DNA of 6,415 nt, taken from contig CANREO010000057.1 in the NCBI GenBank assembly GCA_947629635.1, positions 1 through 6,415 of the forward strand. The letters are read 5' to 3'. The translations under genes were made by a program, and so were the position numbers. This DNA is from an uncultured Clostridia bacterium. GTDB lineage: Bacteria > Bacillota > Clostridia > Christensenellales > CAG-917. Positions 1 through 5,648 of the stretch are shown here, piece by piece (the first letter of the stretch is position 1; each line of letters opens with the position of its first letter). The notes under the pieces were generated by a model that was given only the letters and a program-made list of their open reading frames with translations, had not been told where the DNA came from and made no database searches.

Positions 1-1124
1 CGGAATCCGCCGAAAACTTTATAAGGAATGCCATGTAAATTAAATTCTTCTTCAAACTGTCGCGTAAGCGAGTTTGCACGCACAAGCACTGCGCAATCCT
101 TATAGCTTTCGCCGCGTTTCAACAGCGTATTTATGGCGCGCGCCACTTTTTCCGCCTCATCACGGTCGTTGTACGCCTCGTAATATTCTACCGAAGTCGA
201 ATCCTTTATCTCGCTCCAAAGCGTCTTGGCGTTGCGATTGGCATTGTTTTTGATGACATTATTTGCCGCTTCCAATATGGAAGTAGTGCTTCTGTAATTT
301 TGCTCTAGTTTATATACCTTGCAAGATGGATAATCTTTTGAAAAATCCAGTATATTGCGAATATCCGCCCCTCGCCAACTGTATATGGACTGATCTTCGT
401 CGCCTACGACAAATATATTGCCGCTGCCTTGCGCAAGCATCTTCACAATCTTATATTGCAGCCTGTTTGTATCCTGGAATTCATCTACGTTTATATATTT
501 GAAGCGCGACTGATACTTTTGCAAAATTTCGGGATTTTGCTCGAATAGTTGGACGGTCTTAAGCAGGAGATCGTCAAAATCCATGCTGTTTGAACGTCTC
601 AATTCCTCTTCATATGACTTATATATTTTTGTCACCGTTTCCGCGTCTTTGTCGTCGTGCTTGATTGCAATATAATATTCTTCGGGCGACATGGCAAGCG
701 TCTTTGCCCTGGATATGTGCCAAAGGTACTCTCCTTTGCGCTTCGGATCGGCGCCCGGACAACTTTGTATAACGCGCTTAACCACGCGATCGCTCTCTTG
801 CTCCGTATAGATGGTAAAATCTTTGTCATATCCCAACGCATCGCCGTCTATACGCAAAATGCGCGCGCACATTGAGTGAAAGGTGCTGGTCCATACATCC
901 GAACAGCCTATAGCTCGTTCGATGCGCTCTTTCATCTCGGCGGCGGCTTTGTTTGTGAAAGTTATCGCCAAAATATTATACGGGGCAACGCCATTCTCGA
1001 TGAGATGACAAATATGCGCGGTAAGCACTCTTGTCTTGCCGCTTCCGGCACCCGCAATGACCAATATTGCGCCCTCGGTATCCATGACCGCGCGTTTTTG
1101 TTCACGATTGAGTTCGAAATCCAT
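1..1124 (-). CDS. pcrA: ATP-dependent DNA helicase, PcrA/UvrD type (N-terminal part, 3' end outside window)
   Basis: This is an SF1A 3'-5' DNA helicase, a family that acts in nucleotide excision repair, rolling-circle replication and removal of recombinase or stalled polymerase from DNA. Reading the minus strand from 1124 gives 374 codons that run off the left edge; family members are about 700-750 residues, so roughly half is visible. Seen in order: Q-motif region LNREQKRAV (residues 5-13), Walker A AGAGSGKT (24-31), motif Ia ITFTNKAAAEMKER (54-67), TSTFHSMCARILR (79-91), Walker B VDEFQDTN (213-220), motif III VVGDEDQSIYSWRGAD (239-254) and motif IV LEQNYRST (273-280). This covers domains 1A and 1B and the start of 2A. 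The ATG at 1124 matches where family members begin. An in-frame ATG at 1148 would add eight atypical residues and lies upstream of the likely -10 box. No Shine-Dalgarno precedes either ATG. PcrA and UvrD cannot be separated by sequence here; pcrA fits the inferred Gram-positive host. Confidence 0.96.
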   Translation of the reverse strand, partial: MDFELNREQKRAVMDTEGAILVIAGAGSGKTRVLTAHICHLIENGVAPYNILAITFTNKAAAEMKERIERAIGCSDVWTSTFHSMCARILRIDGDALGYDKDFTIYTEQESDRVVKRVIQSCPGADPKRKGEYLWHISRAKTLAMSPEEYYIAIKHDDKDAETVTKIYKSYEEELRRSNSMDFDDLLLKTVQLFEQNPEILQKYQSRFKYINVDEFQDTNRLQYKIVKMLAQGSGNIFVVGDEDQSIYSWRGADIRNILDFSKDYPSCKVYKLEQNYRSTTSILEAANNVIKNNANRNAKTLWSEIKDSTSVEYYEAYNDRDEAEKVARAINTLLKRGESYKDCAVLVRANSLTRQFEEEFNLHGIPYKVFGGF

Positions 1125-1136
1125 ATCTGTGCAAAT

Positions 1137-1165
1137 AATATACCACATATTGTGCGGTTTTTCAA
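1137..1165 (-). promoter_or_regulatory. Predicted SigA-type promoter of the helicase gene, extended -10
   Basis: On the minus strand TTGAAA (1165-1160) and TATATT (1142-1137) are separated by exactly 17 bases, and TGG lies directly before the -10, giving an extended -10 element. Normal spacing would start transcription near 1130, only about six bases before the helicase ATG at 1124. The match is strong by eye, but no transcription start is known. Confidence 0.7.
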
Positions 1166-1182
1166 TTTTTTTGCGAAGAAAC

Positions 1183-1213
1183 CACAAAATTTGCCCTAAA
1201 AAAGTTTTTTGTG
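1183..1213. repeat. Inverted repeat between the two divergent promoters
   Basis: CACAAAA (1183-1189) and TTTTGTG (1207-1213) form 7-bp arms around a 17-base centre, and a run of six A, one G and six T (1198-1210) overlaps the right arm. It lies between the -35 boxes of the helicase promoter and the plus-strand promoter. It could be an operator, an UP-element-like A/T tract, or simply a result of AT-rich intergenic sequence. No known regulator motif is recognised. Confidence 0.25.
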
Positions 1214-1215
1214 TA

Positions 1216-1244
1216 TTGATTTACAAAAACTTCTATGCTAGAAT
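1216..1244 (+). promoter_or_regulatory. Predicted SigA-type promoter of the DUF1508-protein gene, extended -10
   Basis: TTGATT (1216-1221) and TAGAAT (1239-1244) are separated by 17 bases, with TGC directly upstream of the -10 (1236-1238). Transcription would start near 1251, giving a leader of about 55 bases that carries AAGGAG at 1296-1301, five bases before the ATG at 1307. Leader and ribosome binding site are conventional, unlike those of the divergent helicase gene. Confidence 0.75.
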
Positions 1245-1266
1245 ATATATAAATTACAAATTGTAT

Positions 1267-1277
1267 CGGGTCACCCG
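1267..1277. repeat. Short palindrome in the leader of the DUF1508-protein gene
   Basis: CGGGT C ACCCG is an 11-base palindrome with a one-base centre, about 16 bases downstream of the predicted transcription start. The centre is too short for an RNA hairpin at full pairing, so if it is functional a protein-binding site fits better. The arms are only five bases, so chance is a real possibility. Confidence 0.25.
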
Positions 1278-1306
1278 TTCAATCGTTTCGAAGTTAAGGA
1301 GAGATT

Positions 1307-3139
1307 ATGGAAGATTTCGAAAATGTTATCAACAACTTTGATGAGACGGAAAACAGCGTTATAGACGATATCGACGAAGATACCGTAGAGTTTTTGGACA
1401 GCGAATACATAGGCGAATTTGATCCCAACTACCCTACTGCCGAACTTTATATCGCTCCTGCCCCCGTATCGGATGAGGAAGTCGTCACCGAGGACGCTCC
1501 CGACAATGAAGTCGCACAACCTATCGAAACCGAGGGTGCTATCGACGATTCGGCAGAAGTCATCGAAGAAATAGTTGAAGAAAATCAAGAAGAAACGATG
1601 GAAGAGACCGTAGAGGCAACAGTCCCCGGATCCGAACCCGAAGATGTAGCAGACGTAAACGAGCATGAAGCGGACGAGACAACCGACGAGGCAAATACGG
1701 AAGGATCATCGGAACAACAACTCGAGCAACCGACTGAAGATGCATATGAAGAGTATCCCGTAACAGAAGAAATTTCGGAAAATGAACAATCTTCCGTCGA
1801 AGAGGCAGCGGCAGAGATCGAACCCGTAGAAGATGTCGCCGAAGATGCCCAACCCACAGAAGAGGTTACTGCAGAGGTCGAACAAGAGCTTGAAGAAAAA
1901 GAGGTTGCGGAACCGGAAACAGACGAAGAGGAAGCAGTTTACGCATCCGAAACTCCCGTTTATGTTGAGCCGATAGAGGAAATCACCCAGGAGACAGAGG
2001 CCGAGCCTAAGCAGTCTCAAGAAGAAGAGTCCGCTAAGGTCGCTCGCGATACGTATGACACGGATGCCGAAGCTCAACCGATCGAAAAAGAGGAAGAAGC
2101 CGCTACCGTCGAAGAGCCCTCCCCTGCTCCTAAAAAGAGCGTTAAAAAGCAAAATAAACCCACAAACGACAATCCTTGGGCAATAGCGCCCATCGCGGTC
2201 AAAAAGGACGAGCCGATCGCTGCTCAAGAGCCGACCGAACCTAAAAAGCAAACCCAAAAAGCCGAGCCCAAGCAAATTGCAGAAAATAAGAGTTCTCAAA
2301 AGAAGGCTGATGTAGCGCCAGCTGCAAAAAATTCAAGCCCTGCAAAGAAGTCTGCCGCAAAAAAGGCAGAACCCAAGCAAGAGCCAAAAGCGGAAGCAAT
2401 CTCCAAAACTCCTACAAAGAAAGTTGCCAAAGCGACCGCTCAGCCAACAGAAAAAGAACCTGTAAAAAAGCCGTCAAAGACCGCCGAAAAAGAGCCTGCC
2501 ACGTCAGCCAAAAAAGTCTCAGCAAAGGCTACGGATAATAAAACTACAAAAGACGTAAAGGCAAACGCCGCGTCAAAGAAAACAGCAGAGCCCAAAGAAC
2601 AGGCTCCCACAAAGAAATCGACTAAAGTAGCTCCTGCCGCAATGACAGAGCTAAAGAAAACAACCGCGAAAAAGGAGGAAAAGAAAGTGGTTAATGAAGC
2701 AGAAGTAGAAAAAGTACTTGTAGAGGGCGATCCCGAACAAACGCAACGCGGCAAATTTGTCATCAAAAAGACAGATAAAGGCAATTTTACGTACAAGCTG
2801 TTTTCCTCAAACAAGAGAGTTCTCGCCGTACCGGGCGGCGCGCCGTATAAAGATCAAACATCATGCAAAATCGGCATTCAGAGCGTCATGAAAAACGCTG
2901 CGACCGCTCCTATCGAGGATCAAACTCTCAAAAATCCTGTTGTGCAAAAACTCCCCAAATGGGAAATTTATCAAGACAATAAAAACGAATTCCGTTTGAG
3001 GTTGCGTGCGTCTAACAATAATATCGTAGCCACCACAAACGACGGCTATGCTACCAAAGATTCCGCCAAGAAAGGTATCGACGCAATCGCTCGCGCAGCC
3101 AACGGCGCGGATATCGTCCGCAACGACGATTTGTGGTAA
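1307..3139 (+). CDS. Acidic/lysine-rich low-complexity protein with two C-terminal DUF1508 (YegP-like) modules
   Basis: This protein of 610 residues has no known cellular role. Residues 1-272 are very rich in Glu, Asp, Val, Thr and Pro; there is no Lys or Arg before Lys198. Residues 275-465 are rich in Lys, Ala, Pro, Thr and Glu, like histone-H1-type tails, with an isolated NPWAIAP at 289-295. Residues 481-537 and 550-607 are two related modules of the DUF1508 pattern (GKF/WEIY, then LRASNNNIVAT, then SAKKGIDAI), a small alpha/beta fold usually found in tandem. It has no signal peptide or membrane segment, so a cytoplasmic location is inferred. The ATG at 1307 follows AAGGAG with five bases of spacing and is the first start downstream of the promoter. 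It is transcribed alone and ends in a strong terminator. The low-complexity part is probably disordered. Nucleic acid binding by the Lys-rich part is a guess; the acidic half could mask it. Confidence 0.93.
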   Translation: MEDFENVINNFDETENSVIDDIDEDTVEFLDSEYIGEFDPNYPTAELYIAPAPVSDEEVVTEDAPDNEVAQPIETEGAIDDSAEVIEEIVEENQEETMEETVEATVPGSEPEDVADVNEHEADETTDEANTEGSSEQQLEQPTEDAYEEYPVTEEISENEQSSVEEAAAEIEPVEDVAEDAQPTEEVTAEVEQELEEKEVAEPETDEEEAVYASETPVYVEPIEEITQETEAEPKQSQEEESAKVARDTYDTDAEAQPIEKEEEAATVEEPSPAPKKSVKKQNKPTNDNPWAIAPIAVKKDEPIAAQEPTEPKKQTQKAEPKQIAENKSSQKKADVAPAAKNSSPAKKSAAKKAEPKQEPKAEAISKTPTKKVAKATAQPTEKEPVKKPSKTAEKEPATSAKKVSAKATDNKTTKDVKANAASKKTAEPKEQAPTKKSTKVAPAAMTELKKTTAKKEEKKVVNEAEVEKVLVEGDPEQTQRGKFVIKKTDKGNFTYKLFSSNKRVLAVPGGAPYKDQTSCKIGIQSVMKNAATAPIEDQTLKNPVVQKLPKWEIYQDNKNEFRLRLRASNNNIVATTNDGYATKDSAKKGIDAIARAANGADIVRNDDLW

Positions 3140-3182
3140 TAAAATCCAATAAAACAACTTATAAATCACAAAACACTTCAAG

Positions 3183-3217
3183 GCAGCGCACTTTTTTAAG
3201 CGCGCTGCTTTTATTTT
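3183..3217 (+). terminator. Intrinsic terminator of the DUF1508-protein gene
   Basis: GCAGCGC (3183-3189) pairs with GCGCTGC (3202-3208). One A/C mismatch and three further pairs follow inside, leaving a TTTT loop. The stem is followed directly by TTTTATTTT (3209-3217). It lies 43 bases after the TAA. The stretch from here to about 3341 holds nothing I can recognise on either strand. Confidence 0.92.
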
Positions 3218-3344
3218 AATACATGTGTTTCACTTTCCGATAAAATCTCCGTTCCCTGCTACACGGACGACAAATAAGGAAGCATATTGATAAACTATAT
3301 AAAGTAATAACAAAAAATTTCATAAACAGTGATGAAAACACAAT

Positions 3345-3384
3345 AAAAACAACTCGCTTGAACCAAAATAGTTCAAACGAGTTG
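3345..3384 (-). terminator. Intrinsic terminator of tRNA-Ser
   Basis: On the minus strand CAACTCG then TTGAAC (3384-3371) pairs with GTTCAA then CGAGTTG (3363-3350), with one U-G wobble in the middle and a seven-base loop, followed by five T (3349-3345) and more T-rich sequence. The wobble exists only in minus-strand RNA (C/A on the other strand), so the element is directed at the tRNA, whose CCA ends only four bases upstream. Confidence 0.93.
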
Positions 3385-3388
3385 CACT

Positions 3389-3481
3389 TGGCGGAGAAGA
3401 AGAGATTCGAACTCTTGAAACGCTTTTGGCGTTTACGCGATTTCCAGTCGCGCGCCCTCGACCAAACTAGGCGACTTCTCC
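3389..3481 (-). tRNA. tRNA-Ser(GGA), decoding UCC and UCU
   Basis: This is a class II tRNA of 93 bases including an encoded CCA (3391-3389). On the minus strand the acceptor stem is GGAGAAG/CTTCTCC, seven perfect pairs with discriminator G. The anticodon stem CGCGA/TCGCG encloses loop CTGGAAA, so the anticodon is GGA (3445-3443). A long variable arm, AAACGC/GCGTTT around CAAAA, is the hallmark of serine tRNAs. The T arm is AAGAG/CTCTT with loop TTCGAAT. All arms pair fully, so it looks functional. It has its own terminator and a probable own promoter. Confidence 0.98.
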
Positions 3482-3907
3482 ATACTTTGAGAAGGAGCTT
3501 TGGTACGCAGTACCATATTCCAGCGACTTCTCTATTATTATATTTATATAAAAAACTCGGGTATGGAACGGCTCATTGCACATGGGTAGCAGTTGAGAGA
3601 TAATGGAGAACAAAACCATTTCCCTCAACTGTTCATGCGAGAACTTTTCCTCTCTTAACCCAACGCTAAGATTATATATTAACATCGGCATTTTGACAAG
3701 CAAATATGTCGTTTTATTTTCAAAATTTTCCGTCAAAAAATTACGCTTGTTTAGAATACCGAATATTTTTCTTTCATTCAAAATATATTCGCTAATTTCA
3801 GCGCTAAAAGCATCGACTTCAAGTATTTTGGTTATGCAATTAAGCTTTCCAATGTAGTCAACACCGCATCGGCTACATACCAAAACATCACCGGGGCAAT
3901 CGTACAT
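3467..3907 (-). CDS. Unidentified reading frame, possibly a small cysteine-containing protein or a gene remnant, running into tRNA-Ser
   Basis: Reading from the ATG at 3907 gives 146 codons ending in TAG at 3469-3467, inside the tRNA-Ser gene; a TTG directly precedes the ATG. I recognise no family. The N-terminus carries Cys4, Cys11, Cys14 and Cys24 (CSRCG at 11-15), suggestive of a zinc knuckle but not diagnostic. The rest mixes charged and hydrophobic residues like a folded protein, for example KFSHEQLREMVLFSIISQL. An open frame this long is unlikely by chance in such AT-rich sequence, and no longer gene opposes it. Against a normal gene: no Shine-Dalgarno, stops just upstream of the possible start, a 15-base overlap with the tRNA, and passage through the likely tRNA promoter and leader. 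The genuine coding part may end earlier, or this may be a decayed or truncated gene. A TATAAA at 3936-3931 could serve as a -10 but has no good -35. Confidence 0.35.
   Translation of the reverse strand: MYDCPGDVLVCSRCGVDYIGKLNCITKILEVDAFSAEISEYILNERKIFGILNKRNFLTENFENKTTYLLVKMPMLIYNLSVGLREEKFSHEQLREMVLFSIISQLLPMCNEPFHTRVFYINIIIEKSLEYGTAYQSSFSKYGEVA
3489..3532 (-). repeat. tRNA-Ser leader element copying the tRNA acceptor stem
   Basis: On the minus strand, GAGAAGTCGC (3532-3523) exactly repeats ten bases of the tRNA-Ser 5' end (3480-3471), 52 bases downstream. The element closes with CTTCTC (3494-3489), matching the tRNA 3' acceptor strand, and contains an inner hairpin GGTAC-TGC-GTACC. It is therefore a 44-base hairpin whose ends mimic the serine acceptor stem. 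It may be a decayed tRNA-Ser fragment, a product of partial duplication, or a structured 5' leader removed by RNase P. The repeat itself is certain; its meaning is not. Confidence 0.6.
3537..3542 (-). promoter_or_regulatory. Probable -10 box for tRNA-Ser
   Basis: TATAAT on the minus strand is a perfect -10. It would place the start near 3530, at the beginning of the leader hairpin and about 50 bases before the mature tRNA. The hexamer 17 bases upstream (CATACC) is a poor -35, so this promoter is tentative. The sequence is very AT-rich, which raises the chance of a spurious match. Confidence 0.4.
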
Positions 3908-3974
3908 CAACGACGGATTGGCAAATAAAATTTATACAATTCAACGATATGCGGATTTCGGACTATTGAAGTTT

Positions 3975-4002
3975 AAAAAAGAGCAGCTGTTTGAGCTGCT
4001 CT
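3975..4002 (-). terminator. Intrinsic terminator of rho
   Basis: On the minus strand AGAGCAGCT (4002-3994) and AGCTGCTCT (3988-3980) form nine perfect pairs around CAAAC, followed by a run of T (3979-3975). It begins eight bases after the rho stop. The other strand lacks a T run, so it acts on the rho transcript. Confidence 0.95.
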
Positions 4003-4010
4003 AAATAAAT

Positions 4011-5537
4011 TCAATTGACATTTTTTATTCCGCGTATGGTATAGCCCTCCTTTTGATAGAGCTTTATCTGCATATTCAATTGATCTATAAACTCTTTGTT
4101 GGAGGTTGATTTTATGATCATGCCCAATAGATTTTCGGTTGCCTCCGCGTTGTCGGCATTTGATAGCATTTTGCGTATGCCCCATATTCCCTCCAACTCC
4201 GAAGGAGTGAGCAAGAGTTCTTCCTTTCTTGTGCCGCTCTTTGCAAGATCGATAGCCGGAAAAATACGTTTTTCGGAAAGTTTCCTGTCAAGATGAATTT
4301 CCATGTTGCCCGTTCCCTTAAACTCTTCAAAAATCACGTCGTCCATTCTGCTGCCCGTATCGATCAAAGCGGTAGCGATTATTGTCAGCGAGCCGCCGTT
4401 TTCCAAATTTCTTGCTGAGCCGAAAAAGCGTTTGGGGCTGTGCAATGCTCCGGGGTCTATACCGCCTGAAAGAGTTCTGCCCGTAGGAGGAATCGTAAGA
4501 TTGTACGCGCGCGCCAGACGTGTAAGGCTATCGAGCAATATGACCACGTCTTTGCCTGATTCGACAAGTCTCTTTGCCCTATTTAGCAACATTTCGGCGG
4601 TTTTTGTATGATGTTCCGGAAGTTCGTCGAACGTTGAGTAAATCACTTCGCCTTTTATAGAGCGTTGCATATCGGTGACTTCCTCGGGGCGCTCGTCGAT
4701 AAGTAGCACTTTCAATTCAATATCGGGATAATTTTGAGCAATGGAACTTGCTATCATCTTAAGTAGAGTAGTTTTTCCCGCTTTCGGCGGCGAGACGATG
4801 ATGCCGCGCTGACCCTTTCCTATAGGCGATACAAGGTCAATGCATCGCGTAGCATATTCACGCGGATTCACTTCCAGCCTTATGCGTTCATCGGGATAAA
4901 TCGGCACCATTTCGTCAAAGTTCGGTCGTTTTCCCAGTTTTTCCGGAGATACGCCGTTTATAGCCGTCACTTGCACAACAGCCGCAGGTCTGCCCTCCTG
5001 TACCAACTTGCAAAGGCTCTTCACATAATCGCCGCGACGCAATCCGTATTGCTTTATTTTGACGGAGTTGACATATGCGTCCATTTCACTGAATTCGCCG
5101 TTTTTTACCCTCAAAAATCCATATCCATCGGGATTTATCTCAAGATATCCTTCCCTTGGATATAATTCATCATCCAGCGCTTTTGCCTCCGCCAAAACCT
5201 GTTGTTGAAATTCCGAACGGGACTCCGCACGTTGTGGTTTGTCCAAACTGTGAGATTGAAGATTCGGCTTGAATTCGTTCAGATTGCCCTCGTCTGTTGA
5301 TTTACGCTTATTTATGTTCTTTACCTGAATATCGATACTCTCCTCCTCTGCCTTTTTCGGTCTGCCGCGATGAGGCGCGGACGGAGGATTCATATGTCCG
5401 TTTGATATCTTATATACTATCTCCACAAGCTCTGACTTGTTGTGCTTTGTGGGCGCGGACACGCCGCATTCTTTAGCTAGCGCCCGCATTTCGAAAATGC
5501 TCTTTTTGTTGAGCTCCTCAAAAGTAAATTTTTGCAT
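4011..5537 (-). CDS. rho: Transcription termination factor Rho
   Basis: Rho is a hexameric RNA-dependent ATPase that loads on C-rich unstructured RNA and releases RNA polymerase. The protein has 508 residues, longer than the 419 of E. coli. Seen in order: a Rho_N helical domain (about 5-48, FEELNKKSIFEMRALAKECG); a hydrophilic linker (about 50-125) with a basic HRGRPKKA at 56-63; the cold-shock RNA-binding domain (about 129-198) with YGFLR at 139-143, matching the aromatic primary-site residues; Walker A SPPKAGKTTLL (249-259); DERPEEVTDM (281-290) with the catalytic Glu; Walker B VVILLDSLTRLARAYN (331-346); Q-loop ALHSPKRFFGSARN (364-377); R-loop EFKGTGNM (405-412); and SGTRKEEL (434-441) with the arginine finger at Arg437. 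Nothing essential is missing. The ATG at 5537 follows AGGAG (5548-5544) at normal spacing. The stop is TGA, and its own terminator follows. Confidence 0.98.
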   Translation of the reverse strand: MQKFTFEELNKKSIFEMRALAKECGVSAPTKHNKSELVEIVYKISNGHMNPPSAPHRGRPKKAEEESIDIQVKNINKRKSTDEGNLNEFKPNLQSHSLDKPQRAESRSEFQQQVLAEAKALDDELYPREGYLEINPDGYGFLRVKNGEFSEMDAYVNSVKIKQYGLRRGDYVKSLCKLVQEGRPAAVVQVTAINGVSPEKLGKRPNFDEMVPIYPDERIRLEVNPREYATRCIDLVSPIGKGQRGIIVSPPKAGKTTLLKMIASSIAQNYPDIELKVLLIDERPEEVTDMQRSIKGEVIYSTFDELPEHHTKTAEMLLNRAKRLVESGKDVVILLDSLTRLARAYNLTIPPTGRTLSGGIDPGALHSPKRFFGSARNLENGGSLTIIATALIDTGSRMDDVIFEEFKGTGNMEIHLDRKLSEKRIFPAIDLAKSGTRKEELLLTPSELEGIWGIRKMLSNADNAEATENLLGMIIKSTSNKEFIDQLNMQIKLYQKEGYTIRGIKNVN

Positions 5538-5648
5538 AAATGACTCCTGAAATAAAATTTAGTAAACCTTTGTATCGAATGACCTTACGGTCGTAAAAAA
5601 GTACGTCTGAAAAAAGTATTTTGTCCGTTGCACCGGACGAAACGCGTA
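5538..5648 (-). promoter_or_regulatory. Rho leader with two hairpins and repeated TACTTTTTT
   Basis: This 111-base gap lies between the hydrolase stop and rho. On the minus strand it holds GTCCG-GTGCAA-CGGAC (5638-5623), then TACTTTTTT twice at a 15-base period (5618-5610 and 5603-5595), then GACC-GTAA-GGTC (5592-5581) with a GNRA loop. The first hairpin with its later T run resembles a weak terminator or attenuator for the hydrolase transcript. A TTTACG/TACAAA pair with 17-base spacing is a poor promoter candidate, so rho may depend on read-through. Autoregulation of rho through its leader is known in E. coli; here it is only a possibility. Confidence 0.4.

Noticed and set aside
876..1199. 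Plus-strand frames opposite the helicase (such as 876-1199 and 1036-1341)
   Set aside because: The minus strand carries uninterrupted helicase motifs across this region. The plus frames have no ribosome binding site and no family resemblance.
1706..2299. Long minus-strand open frame (197 codons) and several others opposite the DUF1508 gene
   Set aside because: They are shadows of a Glu/Lys-rich gene: GAA, GAG, AAA and AAG codons read in reverse give Phe/Leu/Ser-rich frames without stops. They have low-complexity composition, and the plus-strand gene has promoter, ribosome binding site and terminator.
3218..3341. Search for a small gene or RNA between the two convergent terminators
   Set aside because: No open frame with start signals, no strong hairpin and no promoter pair was found. 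A weak TCCGT/ACGGA inverted repeat near 3248-3268 has no T run and an ordinary arm length.
3389..3532. tRNA-Ser as an integration site of a mobile element (the ten-base direct repeat as att sites)
   Set aside because: Integrases usually use the tRNA 3' half, whereas this repeat copies the 5' end. Only about 42 bases separate the copies and no integrase is present.
3358..3603. Plus-strand frame of 81 codons across the tRNA-Ser region
   Set aside because: It reads through the tRNA terminator and the full tRNA-Ser on the opposite strand and has no start signals.
3603..3857. Plus-strand frame of 84 codons opposite the orphan frame
   Set aside because: It is shorter, and its Leu/Ile/Ser-rich content is what an antisense shadow gives. 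The minus-strand frame is the better candidate for this stretch.
4303..4611. Plus-strand frames opposite rho (also 4096-4296 and 4971-5165)
   Set aside because: Rho is complete and conserved on the minus strand, so these are antisense shadows.
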